From Malurus cyaneus samueli (taxonomy: Eukaryota; Chordata; Aves; Passeriformes; Maluridae): a stretch of 64,000 bases of DNA. Positions 59,001-64,000 of the stretch are shown piece by piece; positions within the stretch are counted from its first letter, which is position 1; every line of letters starts with the position of its first letter. The translations under genes and the position numbers were made by a program. Where the stretch lies: positions 22,181,521 to 22,245,520 of the forward strand of contig CM019216.1 in the NCBI GenBank assembly GCA_009741485.1. The letters run 5' to 3'. Under the pieces are notes generated by a model. It saw only the letters and a program-made list of their open reading frames with translations. It ran no database searches and was not told the origin of the DNA.

Positions 59001-60690
59001 ATCCAATTTACCATCTCCTGGATAGGCTGCAGTCAGTTTTCCTAAAGCCCAGGGAGTGTGTTTCAGTACTTGTTTTCCTCAGTTCCCCACAAGGTCTTAG
59101 GCCTCACTATTTCACAGTCACTACAGCCAAGCCTACCCCTCACTAACATCCACAGCCCCTTCTTCCTTGTTTATGAATAACAGACCCAGTTTTGTATGAC
59201 ACGATTGGCCTGTCCTGTGCCTGAATCAAGAAGCAGTCCTTGAAACCCTGCATTGCTTGTGCCTTGCCATTTTGTTCTCTGCAAGTGTAACAGAAACTAA
59301 AGCCTTATGTGAAAAAAAAAACCAAACAAGATGTGCGATCTTGAGTTGTTTAAAGAAGTTGTGAGTAGCACTGCCCATTTCCTCACCCACTCCGTACTGT
59401 TTGTAGCCCAGTCCCGGTGTGATATCACCCTCACTGACCTCTCTTCAAATCCTGACCCACAAGCACTCACACAACCCTGCTGTTCAACCTGTACAAAAGT
59501 TCTCCACCTTTTAGCTGCTGCTTCACACAGAGATTCTAACCACTTTTCCATGCTTTTCTGAGGAGCTTGTGTCCCTCACAGAGGGAGCTATCCCACCGCA
59601 TCTCAGTTATTTCTGCATTGCTTAGTTCTATGGCCTATATGTATTTGTGTGGGTAGGACAAATATTGAATTTGTATGCATTGTTATAAATATTTTCTAGC
59701 TATTTTCAAAAGAACAAAGTCTATGTAATCCTGAAAATACTCTGATTGCAGCATGTCGATCAAATAGAGACCAGTTCATGCTGAGAGAAAAGATAGAAGA
59801 CAACTTCACAGACAGTTTTATGACGTGGTATTGTGCCTTTACATTCAATGCTTATGTAGATGGGATAAATAATATAAAAATCTCTACCACTTTAGGATAT
59901 TTCATGTAATATTTGTGAAATTTATTGTTAAAGAATTCTTGTCCTTGCTTCCTGGAGGAAGAGTCCTTGGCAACCAGAATCCTAAAGAGTCTTTGTGTGG
60001 AGCTGACTGTGGCAATGGAAGATAATGGAGAGCCCATTTTGTGAAGGGAAAATAGAATGACTCACTATAAAATAGATTGGACTAAGTAGATGGACTCAAT
60101 TTTCCTTTTCATAGCTTTGATAGCTCAGAAGGACAGAGTAACTCTAGAGTTTTCTGATTGAAATGACGACTCACCTCAAAATAGTCTGTTTTCCTTCTGA
60201 AGTCCTCATCCCTTGATGCATATTGCCTTATTTGAATTTATATTAATTATATTTCATCCTTGCCACTTTCCTATTTGTTCTATTCTCTCCCCATGAAAAA
60301 CAGCACATAAAGTATTGCATTTAAAATAATGCTTACATGGGTATGTTTAAGAGGGAACATTTAATCTTTGTACTTTAGTTTGCACTAAAGTTAAGTTACA
60401 AGTAACTTTAAGTAAAGGTTAAAAACCTAAGGGTTTTTTTTTTTTTTACTTTCTTCTTACATGGAATAGCAATAAGGAACAGTTCTATAGAGAACATAAA
60501 TCAACCAAGTGCATATCTGAATCAAAAAGAATGCCATGCACTCCTTGAAATGACATTAAGGTTAGGTTTTGCGTGAGAGGGTTGCTGGACTTCGTTCAGA
60601 GAATTCGCATTTGCTTTTCACAGAGAATGTGTGGATAGAGCTCATGCAGAGCAAGGCAGTTCAAATCTGTTAGCAGCATCAAGAGTCCTG
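53036..60690. other. Non-coding AT-rich sequence, no gene recognised
   Basis: Long AT-rich stretch. It contains a short hairpin at 58029-58049, an AATTAATTAATTAATT run near 57,907-57,923 and many chance-length open frames (longest on the + strand 58283-58657). I looked for the known MLIP exons and saw none. Confidence 0.55.
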
Positions 60691-61850
60691 CCAATATCAG
60701 GTCTTCTCTATGGAAGTGTGGAAGTAGAGACTCCTTGAAGAAGGCAGCCTGTTTCCTGAAGTTTGCCACCTAAGGGAGCCCAGACAGAGTGGAGGACAGT
60801 GACTAATGAGGTGATGTCTGGTCCTGCTTGCAGGTTCTGCTGTTGATTTAACAGCATGTAAACCAGGTGAGAAGCGAGTGTGAGAGGGGAAGGGCTGTTT
60901 GCAGAGCAGAAGATGAGAGAGCTGGGTGGGGGCTGGTGGCAGTGGGCAGGGCAGGAGGCACTGGCTGCAGCCATGGCTCCACAGAGACCTCTTCTGCCAG
61001 GTCAGCCTTGCCCTTGTGCTCGGAGCTGGTGTTACAGAGGTAGAGAGGACAGCAGTCCCTCTGGGCTTAGGCTGTCGCTTCTTTGCAGGGAGCAGGACCC
61101 TGTGCCAGTGCTCCCACATGCTCCCTCTGGGCAGGCAGGTCCTGCTGGCTGCTGCTGGGGCCAGGAAACTGGGGTAAAGCCTCAGAGGAATGGTACAGAG
61201 AAGGAAGGGGAGCCCAGGGAAGAGGGAGTGTTTCTTGTGTAGGCAGAGGGAGTCAAAGGCCTGGATAACAGAATCATCTTTGGCAGCAGCAGAAATCTCT
61301 GTGGTTGAGTAAAAACAGCGTATCTTGGAGATGAACCGAGCTTATACCTGTGTGACACACCTGCCCCTGAGCCACTCCTCCTGGCGGGGAGAATGAGCCT
61401 GGGGAGGTCAAGGTGGGAGGGATCCGGCTGCTGCTCTGGGGAAGCAGCTTGAACGGGGGTTTGTGAGAGGGGCAGGTCCATGGGTTTCTCCTGTGCCAGG
61501 TGTCCGTGCAGAGCTCAGGGTCTCCATGCTCGTACACATCTAGCCAGGAGGGTGGTGTAGGATCACAGAGCACTGCTGAGGTCACATCTTTCTACTGGGA
61601 GAGAGGAGGTGATGATCACTGTGTGTGGGGATGGCAGGGATTCAGGGCTGCAGAAACACAGTGATACAGCCCAAAGTACAGGTGCTTCAGCATTGTGAGG
61701 AAGCCAGTGCCACGTACACGGAGAACTGACACAAACCCCTCCTCCTGTCTGCCTGTTCTCTCCCCTAACAAAGGCAGGCTGGTGGTTGCTAGGCTGCCAA
61801 TTTACATTCAGGTGAGAGGTGAAGTGAGTTTTCATTTGAGTCCTCTTTCA
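60691..61850. other. Moderately GC-rich patch, unclassified
   Basis: About 1.1 kb of raised GC content with overlapping open frames on both strands (60697-61119 minus, 60880-61242 plus, 61182-61585 minus), none resembling a known protein. It may be an old repeat. No target duplications or LTR ends were found. Confidence 0.35.
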
Positions 61851-63506
61851 TCCCTGGTTTACTTTGCACCTTGACTTTTCTGTCTCATGTAAGAACACAC
61901 CTATCCACAAAAGAAACTCATAAAAATATGTTGCCTGCCTGAATCCTTTCCTCAGTTTGATTATTCAGTGCTGAAGTTTGAGTATCATGCTCATCTCATG
62001 GCATATGAAATTAAATAAACACACAACTGTAGAGTCAGAGAAGGCTTGAAGTATGTATATATTTAAATGATTCCTGTTTATCTGAGATGAATGTTTTAGT
62101 TCTTGCTGTGGAGGGTGTGAGTCAGCTCCTCTGGGGGCTTTTGTCATGTAGCTGAGTGCAGGTGGGTGAATGGACACCATTAGGACATTTTGTGCTACTT
62201 TGTCCCAAATTACAGCAGCTTTGGAGAAAGGGTTGCTTCACAAGAGACATTTTCAAATAACCCCGATCTTTGGAGATCAGGACTGAGGCTTTGTAGTTGC
62301 TACAGCAAGACACTGGTAAGATCATGGAGGCAATTGCATCTTTCTGTAGAGGTACAAAAAAGTGACCAAGGCAGAGCTCCAGCCCGAGGACCAACATTTC
62401 TTCTTGCATACCTAAAATAGCATTCCTGCCTAACTGTGTGAGGCATGGATTACTTCAACAAGCAATCACTGAGGAGGAGGGGGAGGAGGAATAAACCTGG
62501 AGCCTGCACGTAGCAGAATATTTTTAGCACTGTTGATATGACATTAAACAGGACAAAAGAAAATGGGAAGCACTGAATCCTGGTCTGCCTTTCTTTTTAA
62601 TCCTGTAATTTAATATTAGTGCAATGAGGCAGGAGCTGCTTTTTTTTTTTAAGCTAACTCCAGTCTTACAGAGGCACTGCTGGAACATTTGAGGTAGGCT
62701 TTTGTTGCAGCAGTGGGAAAAGAGCTATCTTGGAGGGGTGTCATCAGTGCATTTTTGGTTGGAGGTTATGTGAAACATTACCATACAATCTCACACAGGG
62801 GTTCAGAAGAGGAATACAGTAGATTTCTGCAGGTCTTGAATGTTGTGGTAAAAAAGGCTTTTCATGAAAAATAGAAATTGCGTATTTTAATGTTTTGGGG
62901 TGAGGAAAGAGACCCTGTAACAGTTGATCAATTGCTGCCACAAAGTCATGCAGGGAAATTCAAGTGATTGAGTTCTGGGTGAGGTGTCAAGAAAAAGAGT
63001 GTTAGTATGGAGAAACAGCCCCTGTTGATGAATCAAAGCAGCTCTGGGAAATAGTTCTAGACATGGCAGTCTCTAGAATTCAGTTAAATTGGAAGATTGT
63101 TCTGTGGCATGGTATTGGTTTGATACTCGCCTGAATGATATCCCGGTGTAACTTGAGAGTTATAATGAGTGAGAGACCATTTCCAGAAATAAGTTAGGCA
63201 GTAGTTTTAACTTGAATCCATGTGCTAGAGTGGGTATTTTTGGAGGTCCCTTCCAAACATTTCTTTCATGTAATTTTGAAGCTACACTGCAGCATTTGTC
63301 ATGAAACATGCTAAGAGCTTTTTCCATCTGCAAAATCTCCTTTAACACATTTGAAATGGATACACAATGAGACTGTGCTTATCATTAAGAGATCCTCATT
63401 CCACCCAATATTTTCGATTCACTGTTCTTTAAATTCTGAAAGCACTCAATAAGCAGGTGGCAGCATTAAATCTTTTGCTTTTATATGAATTCCTGAAAAT
63501 AGAGCT
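61851..63506. other. AT-rich sequence left of the terminal LTR
   Basis: No gene, repeat or RNA recognised. A T-tract is at about 62,640-62,651. Confidence 0.55.
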
Positions 63507-64000
63507 TGTTGTGGTTTAACCCCAGACAGCAACTAACTACCACACAGTGGCATCTTCCTTCCCCTTCCCCAGCCTGCATTGTGGAGGAGAATTGAAAAAA
63601 AAGTAAAACTTGTGGGTTGAGATAAGAACAATTTAATAATTGAAACAGAATAAAACAGTAATAGTAATTATAATGATAATAATGAAAAGGAGAAAGAGAG
63701 AGTAATAAAAGCTAACAAAGACACATGCTGCACAATACAATTGTTCATCACCTGCTGACCAATGCCCAGACTGTGTCTGAACAGTGATCATCTCCTCCTG
63801 ACCAGCTCCTCCCAGTTTATGTACTGAGAATGGTGTTCTGTGACATGGCTCATGACTTTGGCCAGTTCAGCTCTCCTGGCTGTGCTCACTCCCAGCCTTT
63901 TGTGTTTCTGCTCTCTGGCAAGATGAGGGAAACTGAAAAGTTGATTTAAAGACTAGTTGATTTAAAGACTAGTTAGGAAAAACTGAAACATCAGTGTGTT
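63507..64000 (-). mobile_element. ERV LTR, partial, cut by window end, minus orientation
   Basis: Starts TGTTGTGGTTTAACCCCAGA, the well-known inverted terminus of a common avian ERVL-type LTR (in the sense strand it ends ...CCACAACA). The sequence TGAGATAAGAACA at 63618-63630 is the reverse complement of the 13-mer in the solo LTR at 12734-12746. At least 494 bases are present; the other end and any target duplication are outside the window. An internal 17-base direct duplication (TGATTTAAAGACTAGTT twice) lies at about 63,942-63,974. Confidence 0.8.

Noticed and set aside
60697..61585. Several overlapping frames on both strands in the GC-richer patch
   Set aside because: Mutually overlapping and without family resemblance; typical of GC-rich non-coding DNA.
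50000..64000. MLIP exons, expected to follow LRRC1 from mammalian gene order
   Set aside because: I scanned for the known MLIP coding segments and saw none; the gene probably starts beyond the window.

Overview
The window is nuclear DNA from a bird, most likely a songbird. It is AT-rich with long introns, and it carries truncated CR1 LINE copies (the avian LINE family) and LTRs of the kind that begin or end in the TGTTGTGGTTTAACCCC / CCACAACA signature common in avian ERVs. There are no prokaryotic features. Two single-base N calls lie in poly-T tracts, which suggests a draft assembly.

Region 1 (1-22,300): the 3' two thirds of LRRC1 (LANO) on the + strand. Nine coding exons (1261-1324, 2072-2146, 3911-4055, 6558-6676, 7672-7755, 16507-16622, 17421-17593, 19120-19256, 21079-21237) join in frame into 356 codons. 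They correspond to about residue 169 to the end of the 524-residue mammalian protein: the later leucine-rich repeats, the LAP-specific segment and the TTSV PDZ-ligand tail. The 5' exons lie to the left of the window. One intron (16623-17420) uses a GC donor. The 8.75 kb intron 7756-16506 holds a CR1 fragment and a complete 1,291-bp solo LTR with a perfect 5-bp target duplication and an internal ~38-bp minisatellite.

Region 2 (22,300-49,934): the most interesting part. Six open, splice-bounded, exclusively phase-0 exons on the + strand (30999-31202, 33285-33521, 34049-34138, 34815-34892, 36676-36771, 49777-49929) follow LRRC1. Two of them encode the first half of a Scribble-type PDZ domain (GSLGISIAGGKGS, then DEGILIARL, then AGVQAGDRV). 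The last ends in an acidic tail, a stop codon and an overlapping AATAAA. Mammalian LRRC1 is the LAP-family member without PDZ domains, so these exons may be the PDZ arm of an ancestral, full-length LAP protein. They could be spliced onto LRRC1 as a long isoform or form a separate downstream gene.

Region 3 (49,934-64,000): no gene that I can recognise. It holds a GC-rich exon-like island with a strong donor near 53,035, AT-rich DNA, a moderately GC-rich patch at 60.7-61.8 kb and, at the right edge, a second ERV LTR in the opposite orientation, cut by the window end. In mammals MLIP follows LRRC1; I found no MLIP coding exon here.

How it fits together: LAP proteins combine LRRs, which target the basolateral membrane, with PDZ domains, which scaffold polarity partners. 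LRRC1 keeps the LRR arm and a PDZ-ligand tail. If the downstream exons are transcribed with it, this bird would make both a short LANO-type product and a longer PDZ-bearing one from one locus. This is inference from sequence only.
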